Assembly (NCBI GenBank): GCA_003453595.1
Contig: DMOG01000022.1
Location: 1-17,476 of the forward strand
Direction: 5' to 3'
Source of the DNA: Candidatus Uhrbacteria bacterium
GTDB lineage: Bacteria; Patescibacteriota; Patescibacteriia; UBA9934
Length of the DNA: 17,476 nt
Shown here: positions 10,407 to 17,476 of the stretch, piece after piece
Position numbering within the stretch: position 1 is the first letter of the stretch
Layout: each line of letters opens with the position of its first letter
The notes under the pieces: generated by a model
The model's input: only the letters and a program-made list of their open reading frames with translations
What the model was told of the DNA's origin: nothing
The model's database searches: none
Program-made: the position numbers and the translations under genes

Positions 10407-12497
10407 ATGACTGAGTTTGTTTTATCATCGAAGACAGCGAAAGATCTCAAGATTGATTATCAAAACGACTTAAATGATCAACAATTTAATGTTGTGCAAA
10501 AAGGTGATGGGCCGGTTTTGGTGCTGGCTGGGGCTGGGTCTGGGAAAACTCGGACCATTACTTATCGGGTGGCTTGGTTGCTTGAGCATGGGGTTAGCCC
10601 TGATCATATCTTGCTTTTAACATTCACAAACAAAGCTTCACGCGAAATGATTGGTCGGGTGAATCAGCTTTTGGGAGATTCATCATCTGGAATTTGGGCA
10701 GGAACTTTCCACTCAGTTGCTAATCGCATTTTGCGCATGTATGCGCGTAAACTCGGCTTTGAGCCGAATTTTTCTATTTTAGATCAAGAAGACTCGCGCG
10801 ACCTTATTTCGCTTTGCCTCAAAGAACTGGCTATTGATACTAAAAATCGCCGCTTTCCATCCCCAAGTATTTTGCAAGAATTATTTTCCTATTCACGAAA
10901 TAAAGGCTTGGAAGTTTCAGAAGTGGTTGAACTTCGTCATGCTCGATTTTTGCATTTAGTACGCGATATTGAAGAAGTGGGTCAGGCCTATGAACGACTT
11001 AAAAAAGCGCAAAATTCAATGGACTTTGATGACTTACTTTTAAAACTATTAAATCTATTGGAACAAAATGAAGATGTGCGCCTTTGTTTGGCAACTCAAT
11101 TTCAATATGTCTTGGTCGATGAGTTCCAGGATACAAATGTCATTCAGGCCAGAATTGTCCAATGGCTTTCTAATGCACACCGAAACTTATTTGTGGTTGG
11201 AGATGATGCGCAAAGTATTTATTCTTTTCGAGCAGCGGACATTCAAAACATATTATCTTTTCCAGACACCCATGCCGGGGCTCAGGTTTTTCATCTAACA
11301 AAAAATTATCGTTCAACACCGGAGATTTTAGCGATCGCCAACGAAGTGATTGCTAATAACACCAAACAATTTGAAAAAGAATTGCAAGCCATTGTGCCAT
11401 CAGGTGATTTGCCGTGTTATATTCCAGCCCAGAGTCAACCGCAGGAAGCGCACTATGTGGCTGATGTGATTTGCAGATTACTGTCACAAAACGAAGACCC
11501 GTCACAAATTGCGGTTTTGTTTCGAGCAGCTTTTCACTCCCAGGCCTTGGAGTTTGAGCTGATGCGCCGAGACATATCATACGAGTATCGCGGTGGTATG
11601 AAGTTTTTCGAGCGAGCTCATATTAAGGATGCCATTGCTTATTTGCGGCTTATTCACAATCCAAAAGATATATCTGCATGGATGCGTGCCCTAAGGATTC
11701 ACGCTGGTATTGGATTGGTAACAGCTCAAAAAATTGCTCAGACTGCCTCAGGTTTAGAAAGAATCAGTGATGTTTTTTTGCTGACTCCACCCAAAGGCGC
11801 GCGCGCTCAACAAGGTTGGACAAGTTGTTTGAACTTACTTGATGCGATTGACAAGAGCGTCAAGACCCCGGCTGATTTTATTAAGACCTTGGCCAGCTCG
11901 TCGATTTATAAAGATTATCTTGAGCATGAATATCCAAATGCTGCCGAGCGACTTGATGATCTAGAACAGCTCGTTACCTTTGCTTCGCAATATGTAGACT
12001 TGCAAACTTTCTTGGATGATATTTCTTTAACTCAAGAATATGGTCAACAAGACGATGATGCATTTTTGCCACGCATTGTTCTTTCAACCGTGCATCAGGC
12101 CAAAGGTTTGGAATGGAACCATGTTTTTGTGATTAATTTGAGTGAAGGTGCGTTTCCTCACAAAAATTGTTCGTCAGAAGAAGAGATTGAAGAAGAGCGT
12201 CGATTATTTTATGTGGCTGTGACTCGGGCTCGTAAACGCTTGCATTTATCATATCCAATGACCGGCGGTCGCGGTTATGAATATCAAGCCCCTTCATTGT
12301 TTATTGATGAAATTTCAAGTCATAGGTTAGAGCGCGTCGAATTGCGTAGTAATGAAAGGTTTGAAAGCAGACCCTTGCGCAATCGTTCGTCTTTTCGCAA
12401 TATAGATGACGAACCTATGATTGTGTTAGATAATGACGGAGAAGTCATCAATCGTCCATCACCATCATCATTTTTACGAGGAATTGATGAGCTTTAA
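10407..12497 (+). CDS. uvrD: UvrD/PcrA/Rep-family superfamily 1A DNA helicase
   Basis: A 696-residue 3'-5' DNA helicase for repair and replication-fork processing. All SF1A motifs are visible: Q motif LNDQQ (22-26), Walker A AGAGSGKT (41-48), Ia LTFTNKASREM (71-81), Ib GTFHSVANR (99-107), II VDEFQDTN (237-244), III VGDDAQSIYSFR (264-275), IV NYRS (near 299), V STVHQAKGLEW (near 565) and VI EEERRLFYVAVTRARKR (near 600). Length suits UvrD/PcrA (about 650-750) and no RecB-type nuclease domain is attached. Which of UvrD, PcrA or Rep it replaces cannot be told from sequence. It is monocistronic, AT-rich, lacks a Shine-Dalgarno and has no clear terminator before the repeats downstream. Confidence 0.95.
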   Translation: MTEFVLSSKTAKDLKIDYQNDLNDQQFNVVQKGDGPVLVLAGAGSGKTRTITYRVAWLLEHGVSPDHILLLTFTNKASREMIGRVNQLLGDSSSGIWAGTFHSVANRILRMYARKLGFEPNFSILDQEDSRDLISLCLKELAIDTKNRRFPSPSILQELFSYSRNKGLEVSEVVELRHARFLHLVRDIEEVGQAYERLKKAQNSMDFDDLLLKLLNLLEQNEDVRLCLATQFQYVLVDEFQDTNVIQARIVQWLSNAHRNLFVVGDDAQSIYSFRAADIQNILSFPDTHAGAQVFHLTKNYRSTPEILAIANEVIANNTKQFEKELQAIVPSGDLPCYIPAQSQPQEAHYVADVICRLLSQNEDPSQIAVLFRAAFHSQALEFELMRRDISYEYRGGMKFFERAHIKDAIAYLRLIHNPKDISAWMRALRIHAGIGLVTAQKIAQTASGLERISDVFLLTPPKGARAQQGWTSCLNLLDAIDKSVKTPADFIKTLASSSIYKDYLEHEYPNAAERLDDLEQLVTFASQYVDLQTFLDDISLTQEYGQQDDDAFLPRIVLSTVHQAKGLEWNHVFVINLSEGAFPHKNCSSEEEIEEERRLFYVAVTRARKRLHLSYPMTGGRGYEYQAPSLFIDEISSHRLERVELRSNERFESRPLRNRSSFRNIDDEPMIVLDNDGEVINRPSPSSFLRGIDEL

Positions 12498-12551
12498 AAA
12501 GGTTGTAAAAGTGATAAGAGGTGATAGAAGAAATTAGAGATAAAAAATCTC

Positions 12552-12641
12552 CCATTTCGACGCCCAGTCGTTAGATCCCGAGCCTGTCGAGGGGGAGAAA
12601 TCCTCTCGAAGTGAGAAGATCTCTCCTAGGCGTCGAGATGG
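12552..12641. repeat. Inverted-repeat element downstream of the helicase gene
   Basis: CCATTTCGACGCC (12552-12564) pairs with 12629-12641 with one mismatch, across a centre of about 64 nt. The right arm with its preceding AGATCTCTCCTA (12618-12643) matches 1690-1716, so it belongs to a dispersed family. It leads directly into the tandem repeats. Confidence 0.7.
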
Positions 12642-12710
12642 GGAATGAGAGTGATCGAGATGGGGAATGGGAGCGCTCGAGATGGGGAATGGGAGCGCTC
12701 GAGATGGGAA
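12634..12710 (+). repeat. 22-bp tandem repeats, three and a half copies
   Basis: Units at 12634-12655, 12656-12677 and 12678-12699 begin CGAGATGGGGAATG; units two and three are identical and the first differs at a few places. A partial fourth ends at 12710, three bases before the -10 box of the next gene. A 22-bp period is close to two helical turns, so bound proteins would stack on one face of the DNA. Confidence 0.92.
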
Positions 12711-12712
12711 AT

Positions 12713-12718
12713 TATTAT
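12713..12718 (+). promoter_or_regulatory. -10 box of the membrane-anchored protein gene, probably leaderless
   Basis: TATTAT with 8 nt to the ATG at 12727, the same spacing as at the ZIP gene. The expected -35 region falls inside the tandem repeats and has no good match (TGGGAG at 12690-12695), which suggests activation through the repeats or a weak promoter. Confidence 0.45.
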
Positions 12719-12726
12719 AAACTCAA

Positions 12727-13305
12727 ATGAAATACGCCCAACATAGATCAACGATGAGTTCGAAGAAGCACACTGTTCCTTGGAAAGTGATTGCTGGTAT
12801 TGGGGTTGGTCTGATTGTTTTGATAATTGGGTTTATGATTTTTTCAGGGTCTGATGGTCAAGAAGTAGATCGGTTGTCCAAAAGCGTTGAAGTTGAGGAT
12901 CAATCAGGTATTACGGTTGAGGTTATTAGTAAGCCGGTTGAAGATCATGCTTTGACCTATGAAGAGGTTGAGCTCATGCCAGTAGACGGGTCAGGTAGTC
13001 ATGGAACTGCGCGTCGAGGCCAGAGCGGAGATCTTTTTACTCATGTAATTGTGGCAGATCTTCCAGCCATTGAAACCCAGTACTATTATTATGAGGGTTG
13101 GTTGGTTCGGCCCGGGATTGTGGATTTTTTTTCAACCGGCGAACTTTTTGCGCGTGAAGACGGAAAATGGGGAATTATTTGGGAAGTACATGACGATGTT
13201 GCCCCTGACAACCTTGAGCTTTTTACAGAGGTTGTCATCACCCTTGAAATAAGGGACGATAATCACGCCCCTTCAGCGCATCATGTTTTGGAGGGTGAGT
13301 TTTAA
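12727..13305 (+). CDS. Single-pass membrane protein with an anti-sigma-K-like extracytoplasmic domain
   Basis: A 192-residue protein with a short basic N-terminus, one membrane segment (about 20-39) and an outside domain. Residues about 103-190 (FTHVIVADLPAI, YYYYEGWLVRPGIVDFFSTG, then APSAHHVLEGEF) resemble the C-terminal domain of RskA-type anti-sigma factors, in which an LPAL-type motif and a WL strand recur. The N-terminal sigma-binding part is missing (only 19 residues are inside), so regulation of a sigma factor is unlikely and the function is unknown. An alternative ATG at 12754 would give MSSKKHTVPWK and is equally plausible for topology. It lies 16 nt upstream of the dehydrogenase gene and is probably co-transcribed with it. 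Confidence 0.7.
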   Translation: MKYAQHRSTMSSKKHTVPWKVIAGIGVGLIVLIIGFMIFSGSDGQEVDRLSKSVEVEDQSGITVEVISKPVEDHALTYEEVELMPVDGSGSHGTARRGQSGDLFTHVIVADLPAIETQYYYYEGWLVRPGIVDFFSTGELFAREDGKWGIIWEVHDDVAPDNLELFTEVVITLEIRDDNHAPSAHHVLEGEF

Positions 13306-13321
13306 CCCTTTAAACCTCTCT

Positions 13322-14686
13322 ATGACCATCTCAATAATCGGAACCGGCTATGTTGGTTTAGTCACAGGCGCGTGCTTGGCTTTTAAAGGTCATCGCGTGG
13401 TTTGTCTTGATATTGATGCCAATAAGATTGAAAGATTGAAAAAGGGAATTGTGCCGATTTTTGAGCCTGGGCTTGAGGATTTAGTAAAGTCCGGGGTTGA
13501 GTCTGGACTTTTGTCTTTTACAACAGATAAAGCATCAGCATTAGATTCCCAAGTGGTTTTCCTTTGCGTTGGTACGCCAGCTAAAGAAGACGGATCTGCG
13601 GATCTTGCCTATGTTTTTCAAGCAGTGGATGATATCGCGCCATATTTGTCTGATCAAAGTGTTGTTGTTAGCAAAAGCACGGTTCCGGTTGGAACCGGGG
13701 AGGAAATTAGTAAAAAGTTAAAAGTAAAAAGAGAAAAGCTGATTTTTGTCGCGTCTAACCCCGAGTTTTTGCGAGAGGGAAAAGCGGTTGATGATTTTTT
13801 AAATCCTGATCGAATTGTTATCGGAGCTGATGAGTCTGACACATTCACGATTTTAAAAGAGGTTTACAAAGATTTTAGTTGTCCGATTTTGGAAACTTCT
13901 ATCAAAAGTGCAGAGATGATTAAGTATGCGGCTAATGCTTTTCTGGCTACAAAAATATCGTTTATTAATGAAATCGCTAATATTTGTGAAGGAGTTGGTG
14001 CTGATGTGCAGGCAGTGTCAAAAGGAATGGGACTTGATTCCCGCATTGGCCAAGCATTTTTAAACGCCGGTATTGGCTACGGCGGTTCATGTTTTCCCAA
14101 AGATGTTCGAGCTTTAGATCAGATTGCGGGAATGAACGGATATGATTTTAAGTTGCTCAAAGCAGTAATTGATGTCAATGCAGATCAGAGATGGAGGTTT
14201 TATAAGAAGATCGTAAAAGAATTAACGACCCCCTCTACCTCCCCCTTGGCAGGGGGAGACGCTGAGGTTGACTCCCCTCCTTTCCAAGGAGGGGTAAGGG
14301 GTGGTTGCTCATGTCTCAAAGATAAGAGAATTGCAATACTCGGGCTTGCGTTTAAGGCCGGTACTGATGACATTCGCGAGTCGATTGGAATTGATTATGC
14401 GCGAAGGTTGATCAAAGACGGCGTGGATGTCGTTGTGCATGATACTTATGCTTTGGGCAATGCTCGTGCGCAACTGTCAGGAGTTGAGTTTGCAGAATCG
14501 ATTGCCAACGCTGTAAAAGGATCTGACGCCGTTATTATTACAACCGACGCGCAAGAGTATAAATCTACTGATTGGAAAGAGCTTGGTGAACTCATGTGTC
14601 AAAAAGTAATTTTTGATGGGCGCAATGTTTTAGTTGTGAATAATTTAGAAAGTCTGGGTTTCAAATATATTCGAGTAGGTGGTTAA
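13322..14686 (+). CDS. ugd: UDP-glucose 6-dehydrogenase (UDP-sugar dehydrogenase family)
   Basis: A 454-residue NAD+-dependent enzyme that oxidises UDP-glucose to UDP-glucuronate for envelope polysaccharide. Landmarks: Rossmann motif GTGYVGL (7-13), STVPVGTG (119-126), NPEFLREG (146-153), the central helix KSAEMIKYAANAFLATK (195-211), catalytic Cys257 in GGSCFPKD (254-261), and GLAFKAGTDDIRES (341-354) of the C-terminal UDP-binding domain. It starts at 13322 because the motif begins there; the open frame runs further up to 13283 but overlaps the previous gene. Odd features: residues about 302-328 are encoded by an in-frame palindromic repeat placed exactly between the central helix domain and the C-terminal domain, and KKLKVKREK (131-139) comes from an AAAAGT-type repeat. 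UDP-ManNAc or GDP-mannose dehydrogenase is a less likely alternative. Confidence 0.93.
   Translation: MTISIIGTGYVGLVTGACLAFKGHRVVCLDIDANKIERLKKGIVPIFEPGLEDLVKSGVESGLLSFTTDKASALDSQVVFLCVGTPAKEDGSADLAYVFQAVDDIAPYLSDQSVVVSKSTVPVGTGEEISKKLKVKREKLIFVASNPEFLREGKAVDDFLNPDRIVIGADESDTFTILKEVYKDFSCPILETSIKSAEMIKYAANAFLATKISFINEIANICEGVGADVQAVSKGMGLDSRIGQAFLNAGIGYGGSCFPKDVRALDQIAGMNGYDFKLLKAVIDVNADQRWRFYKKIVKELTTPSTSPLAGGDAEVDSPPFQGGVRGGCSCLKDKRIAILGLAFKAGTDDIRESIGIDYARRLIKDGVDVVVHDTYALGNARAQLSGVEFAESIANAVKGSDAVIITTDAQEYKSTDWKELGELMCQKVIFDGRNVLVVNNLESLGFKYIRVGG
13709..13738 (+). repeat. AAAAGT-type low-complexity repeat inside the dehydrogenase gene
   Basis: Encodes KKLKVKREK. Bases 13715-13731 match the complement of 10361-10377 exactly over 17 bases, in a spacer that is non-coding there. 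Confidence 0.65.
14228..14306 (+). repeat. Composite palindromic repeat inserted in frame in the dehydrogenase gene
   Basis: Hairpin A is an 8-bp stem (14239-14246 with 14251-14258, loop TGGC). Hairpin B is a 9-bp stem (14274-14282 with 14286-14294, loop TCC), followed by TAAGGGGTGGTT. Hairpin B and the tail match the intergenic copy at 8696-8729, and the A-B order matches the reverse complement of 17353-17458. Translated here it gives peptides such as SPPFQGGVRGG with no frame disruption. Confidence 0.9.
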
Positions 14687-14785
14687 TATGTTCTTGTGGA
14701 CAAGTTTATTTTAGATTGTTTACAAAAAGAGTATACTAAGATTGTGAAATAAATAATTTTTAATATATTTAACTAATTTAGATTT
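14687..14785 (+). promoter_or_regulatory. AT-rich spacer with candidate promoter of the surface-protein gene
   Basis: A short stem CTTG/CAAG (14693-14696 with 14701-14704) followed by TTTATTTTAG may weakly terminate the dehydrogenase transcript. TATACT at 14732-14737 is a possible -10 without a good -35, implying a leader of about 40 nt. No Shine-Dalgarno precedes the ATG at 14786. Confidence 0.35.
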
Positions 14786-17341
14786 ATGTCCAAAACATGT
14801 AAAAGACGATTCTTATCGTCAATCGGCATAACAATCGTGGCAGTATTAGCGATTGGAGTTGCTTGGAATAGTATGAACGTCCCAGCAGCGAAAGCTGCTG
14901 GAGGGGATGGCGCAACAAATAATATTACTCTATGGGATACCAACGCAAATGGAAAGATAGACCGTATTATAATGGGTATTGCAAACCCTAACTTTGGTGC
15001 TGAGCAGATGGTAGTCAATGCAAACTGGAATGACTGTTTGGATGTTCAGTATAATGGTGTTGACATTACAATTTCAGGAACACCGTCAATTCCCGCAGGA
15101 GCCGATCCAGCTGTTCTAACGATCGATCTTAGCGAATCTGATACGGACTTATTAGTTAATACTGATGCTGTAAACACAATAGCAGAGATCGAAGTTATTT
15201 ATACAGGAGCTGCAATCGGGCAATGTATTGATGATGGAACCGATGAAGATATGAACGATATCGCGGGAGACACCGGCGCTGCAGATACTGAAATTGATAT
15301 GGCATCTCCTGTTATCGTTTCCGCTGTTTATCAAGATTCCGGATCTGCTGACGGTACTGTTGATCTTATATTAACAACATGGTCTGAAAATGTTACTCAA
15401 ACTGGTGCTGGCGCAAATGACTATACGATTGGAGCGGGAGATATCACAGCTACATTTAGTGCGTCGGCAAATGATATTGGAGGTGATACAACAATTAATG
15501 TTACATTGACTGCGGATACTAATGAAACTGGTGTTAATGGTGGAACAGAACCAAATATTCTTTATGTTGCCGGTAATGGTGATCCTGTGCATGATGAAGC
15601 ATTGGTGCCAAATAATGCAGTTGCGAATGGAGCAGGTGCAATAACCGTTACAGATGATGCAGCACCATTTTTAAGAACAGATGGTGCTTATGCACCCAGG
15701 TATTCCGATAATGGTAGCGATGGCACAATTGACCGTATAACCTTAGATTTTACCGAAAATACAACCATTTCTTATACTGATGCTAACTGGACAGTTACTG
15801 CTGGGGATTTGACATCTGCAGATGTTACAGCATTAACATCTGGTAGTGGCACAACGACAATTGTATTAACAGCGACCGCAGCTACAGGCTTAACGGGAGT
15901 ATCTGGTGGTACCGAACCACAGATTGCCTATGCCCATGCGACTAATATAGGAGATGGAACAAATTATCTTACAAGTATTAGTGCTACTAATTTAGTTGAT
16001 GCCGCTGCGCCACAGATTAAGACTCTTGGGTACCTTGATGTGGATTTGGATGGAAAAATAGATACTATCTCACTTTACTTCTCCGAAACCTTAGACGCAG
16101 CATCTGTTCTTTCTCATGAAAACTTATTGCTTACTGTTGGAGATTTTACATCAGCAGCGTTTGGTTCGGCTGGGTTAGACTTGGTAGGAGCAGTTTCAAC
16201 AGTCGACATTACTCTTGGAACAGAAGCATCTGTTGTAGATACACGCAGTGATACTCTAGTATCTGTAACAACTCAAGATGGTGTTGCGGCCTTCTCTCTT
16301 ACTGACGGAACAAATGAAAATACAACGCCAAAAGCAGAGGCGCAAATTACCGATAATTATGATAAAGCCAAACCTGTAATCAAAACAGTAACCCCAACTG
16401 ACGCTTCAACGGCTCAGTCAAGAACAAATAGTGTAGTTTATACATTCTCTGAACCAATGGCTGCGGATGCATGGGTAGAAGGAACAGAGTTTGACTCTAC
16501 GCCAGATGGTTCTGGATGGTCGGGAACATGGAGCGGAGATGGAAATCTAACAATGACATTAACTCATTCACCGTTCCTATGTGTTCAGTCATATTCTATC
16601 GCCTTTATTCCGGCGCAAATAGCAGCAACAGGTGGTGAATCTGGATTCACAGCTCTTAGCAATACTTCGACAGCACCAATAGGCGTAACCCATACATTCA
16701 CGACAATGTCATGCTCATCTGGAAGTAGTTCATCATCTTCAACAACAACCGAAGAAGAGGAAGAAGCTGTAGTTGAGGAAGAAGAAACTACAACTGAAGA
16801 TGAAGCTGTAGTTGAGGAAGAAACATCAGATGATGAAATAACAGCTCCTTCAACTGGTGAACAAGCATATTCTCCAGTAACAGGAGAGCTCGAAGATGTA
16901 TCAGTAGTAACTGCAGGAGATTATATAAAGAGCCCTTACTTCTCAACCGTATACTATATTGCTGAGGATCTAACACGAAGACCATTCATGGACAGTCAAA
17001 CATTCTTTACATATTCTGACACATTTGATGAAGTATCTACTGTCACAGACGCAACACTAGCAACTCTTGATCTAGGTTCAGTAATGCTTCCAAACTCTGG
17101 TGTTGTACTAGTAAAGATACAATCTGATCCTAAGACATACGCAATAGACGAAGGTAATAATCTAAGATGGATTACAACAGAAGCTGTTGCTAATGCATTG
17201 TACGGAGCAAACTGGAATCAATACATCATCGACATTGCCCCAACCTTCTTTACTAAGTTTGGAACAGGAGCTGATGTCACAGCTGAGTCAGACATCACTG
17301 TTTCAACAGGAATGAAGACAAGAGCAGAGTTGGCTGAGTAA
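14786..17341 (+). CDS. Large secreted multidomain surface protein (S-layer-like)
   Basis: An 851-residue exported protein. A Sec signal peptide (basic MSKTCKRRF, hydrophobic 11-26, likely cut after AAKA near 37) is clear. The body consists of Ig-like beta domains, each opened by a motif of the type DxxxDGxIDxIxLxF: about 51-66, 183-200, 309-326 and 415-432. The last reads DVDLDGKID, a calcium-loop-like pattern. A low-complexity Ser/Thr/Glu linker spans about 645-690. The C-terminal domain (about 708-845, with YYIAEDLTRRPF, VLVKIQSDPKTYAID and LRWITTEAVANALYGANW) resembles, from memory, a C-terminal module common on CPR surface proteins. It ends in tandem TAA stops. Likely role: S-layer or cell-surface structural protein. 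Six or so cysteines are spread through the chain. Confidence 0.85.
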   Translation: MSKTCKRRFLSSIGITIVAVLAIGVAWNSMNVPAAKAAGGDGATNNITLWDTNANGKIDRIIMGIANPNFGAEQMVVNANWNDCLDVQYNGVDITISGTPSIPAGADPAVLTIDLSESDTDLLVNTDAVNTIAEIEVIYTGAAIGQCIDDGTDEDMNDIAGDTGAADTEIDMASPVIVSAVYQDSGSADGTVDLILTTWSENVTQTGAGANDYTIGAGDITATFSASANDIGGDTTINVTLTADTNETGVNGGTEPNILYVAGNGDPVHDEALVPNNAVANGAGAITVTDDAAPFLRTDGAYAPRYSDNGSDGTIDRITLDFTENTTISYTDANWTVTAGDLTSADVTALTSGSGTTTIVLTATAATGLTGVSGGTEPQIAYAHATNIGDGTNYLTSISATNLVDAAAPQIKTLGYLDVDLDGKIDTISLYFSETLDAASVLSHENLLLTVGDFTSAAFGSAGLDLVGAVSTVDITLGTEASVVDTRSDTLVSVTTQDGVAAFSLTDGTNENTTPKAEAQITDNYDKAKPVIKTVTPTDASTAQSRTNSVVYTFSEPMAADAWVEGTEFDSTPDGSGWSGTWSGDGNLTMTLTHSPFLCVQSYSIAFIPAQIAATGGESGFTALSNTSTAPIGVTHTFTTMSCSSGSSSSSSTTTEEEEEAVVEEEETTTEDEAVVEEETSDDEITAPSTGEQAYSPVTGELEDVSVVTAGDYIKSPYFSTVYYIAEDLTRRPFMDSQTFFTYSDTFDEVSTVTDATLATLDLGSVMLPNSGVVLVKIQSDPKTYAIDEGNNLRWITTEAVANALYGANWNQYIIDIAPTFFTKFGTGADVTAESDITVSTGMKTRAELAE
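16763..16840 (+). repeat. 39-bp tandem duplication in the acidic linker
   Basis: A 21-base segment (16763-16783) recurs at 16802-16822, 39 bp (13 codons) later, giving EAVVEEE twice. It is a recent in-frame expansion of the linker. Confidence 0.7.
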
Positions 17342-17352
17342 TAAAAACAAGA

Positions 17353-17470
17353 ACAACCACCCCCGCCCTTCGCTCTGCAGAGCTTCGGAGCGGCACAGCT
17401 AACCCCTCCTTTTTAAGGAGGGGATTCTTGTTACTTATTTCTCCCCCTTACGAAGGGGCCTGTTCCTGAA
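17353..17470 (-). repeat. Composite palindromic repeat at the right edge, with a nested insert
   Basis: Read on the minus strand: hairpin A (17444-17449 with 17453-17458), hairpin B (17403-17411 with 17415-17423), then a GGGGGTGG-type tail near 17353-17364, the same order as in the dehydrogenase gene. Between B and the tail lies an extra segment of about 37 nt with its own palindrome (CGCTC at 17371-17375 pairing with GAGCG at 17387-17391). It follows the surface-protein stop codons and may also serve as its terminator. Confidence 0.75.
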
Positions 17471-17476
17471 TAACAT

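Noticed and set aside
12634..12710. CRISPR array
   Set aside because: The units are contiguous 22-bp repeats without spacers and no cas genes are present; no other CRISPR-like pattern was seen.
13283..13321. Upstream start of the UDP-glucose dehydrogenase
   Set aside because: It overlaps the end of the previous gene, and the Rossmann motif and family start lie at the ATG at 13322.

Overview
The window looks like a chromosomal segment of a Candidate Phyla Radiation bacterium (Candidatus Patescibacteria, Parcubacteria-like). This is inferred from gene content and style: short intergenic spaces, many stand-alone genes, a GT-B-like protein and a large surface protein of types I associate with CPR genomes, an RRM protein, a divergent LCP protein, and many intergenic palindromic repeats. 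All genes read with the standard bacterial code, and UGA serves as a stop in one gene (6433-6771), so this is not a UGA-recoded lineage.

Layout. 1-1460: repeats, then a GC-rich monocistronic gene on the minus strand with its own promoter, leader hairpins and terminator. 1460-1815: repeat-bearing spacer. 1816-3363: an RRM RNA-binding protein (-) divergent from a ZIP metal transporter (+), which is followed 3 nt later by an orphan prepilin-peptidase N-terminal (four-cysteine) membrane domain. 3497-3781: HU. 3843-4129: a MITE-like element with inverted termini. 4172-6187: LCP-family protein and an ATP-cone/PD-(D/E)XK nuclease fusion. 6200-6870: a repeat, then a second GC-rich monocistronic gene (-). 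6971-7198: ribosomal protein bL28, convergent with a GT-B-like glycosyltransferase (7332-8678, -). 8879-9409: a coiled-coil protein (-). 9575-10280: the third GC-rich cassette (+). 10407-12497: UvrD/PcrA-type helicase. 12540-12720: inverted and 22-bp tandem repeats. 12727-14686: a membrane-anchored protein and UDP-glucose/UDP-mannose-type 6-dehydrogenase carrying an in-frame palindromic repeat. 14786-17341: a large secreted multidomain surface protein. The window ends in another copy of the palindromic repeat family.

Two themes stand out. First, three genes of clearly higher GC than their neighbours each sit alone with a TTGACA-like promoter, a good Shine-Dalgarno and a hairpin terminator, while most AT-rich genes have no Shine-Dalgarno and several have a -10 box so close to the ATG that the mRNA would be leaderless or nearly so. 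Two of these GC-rich cassettes are bracketed by direct repeats. Second, families of palindromic and low-complexity repeats have spread through spacers and also into reading frames, most clearly inside the sugar-nucleotide dehydrogenase. The dehydrogenase, glycosyltransferase-like protein, LCP protein and surface protein together suggest investment in cell-envelope polysaccharide and surface structure.
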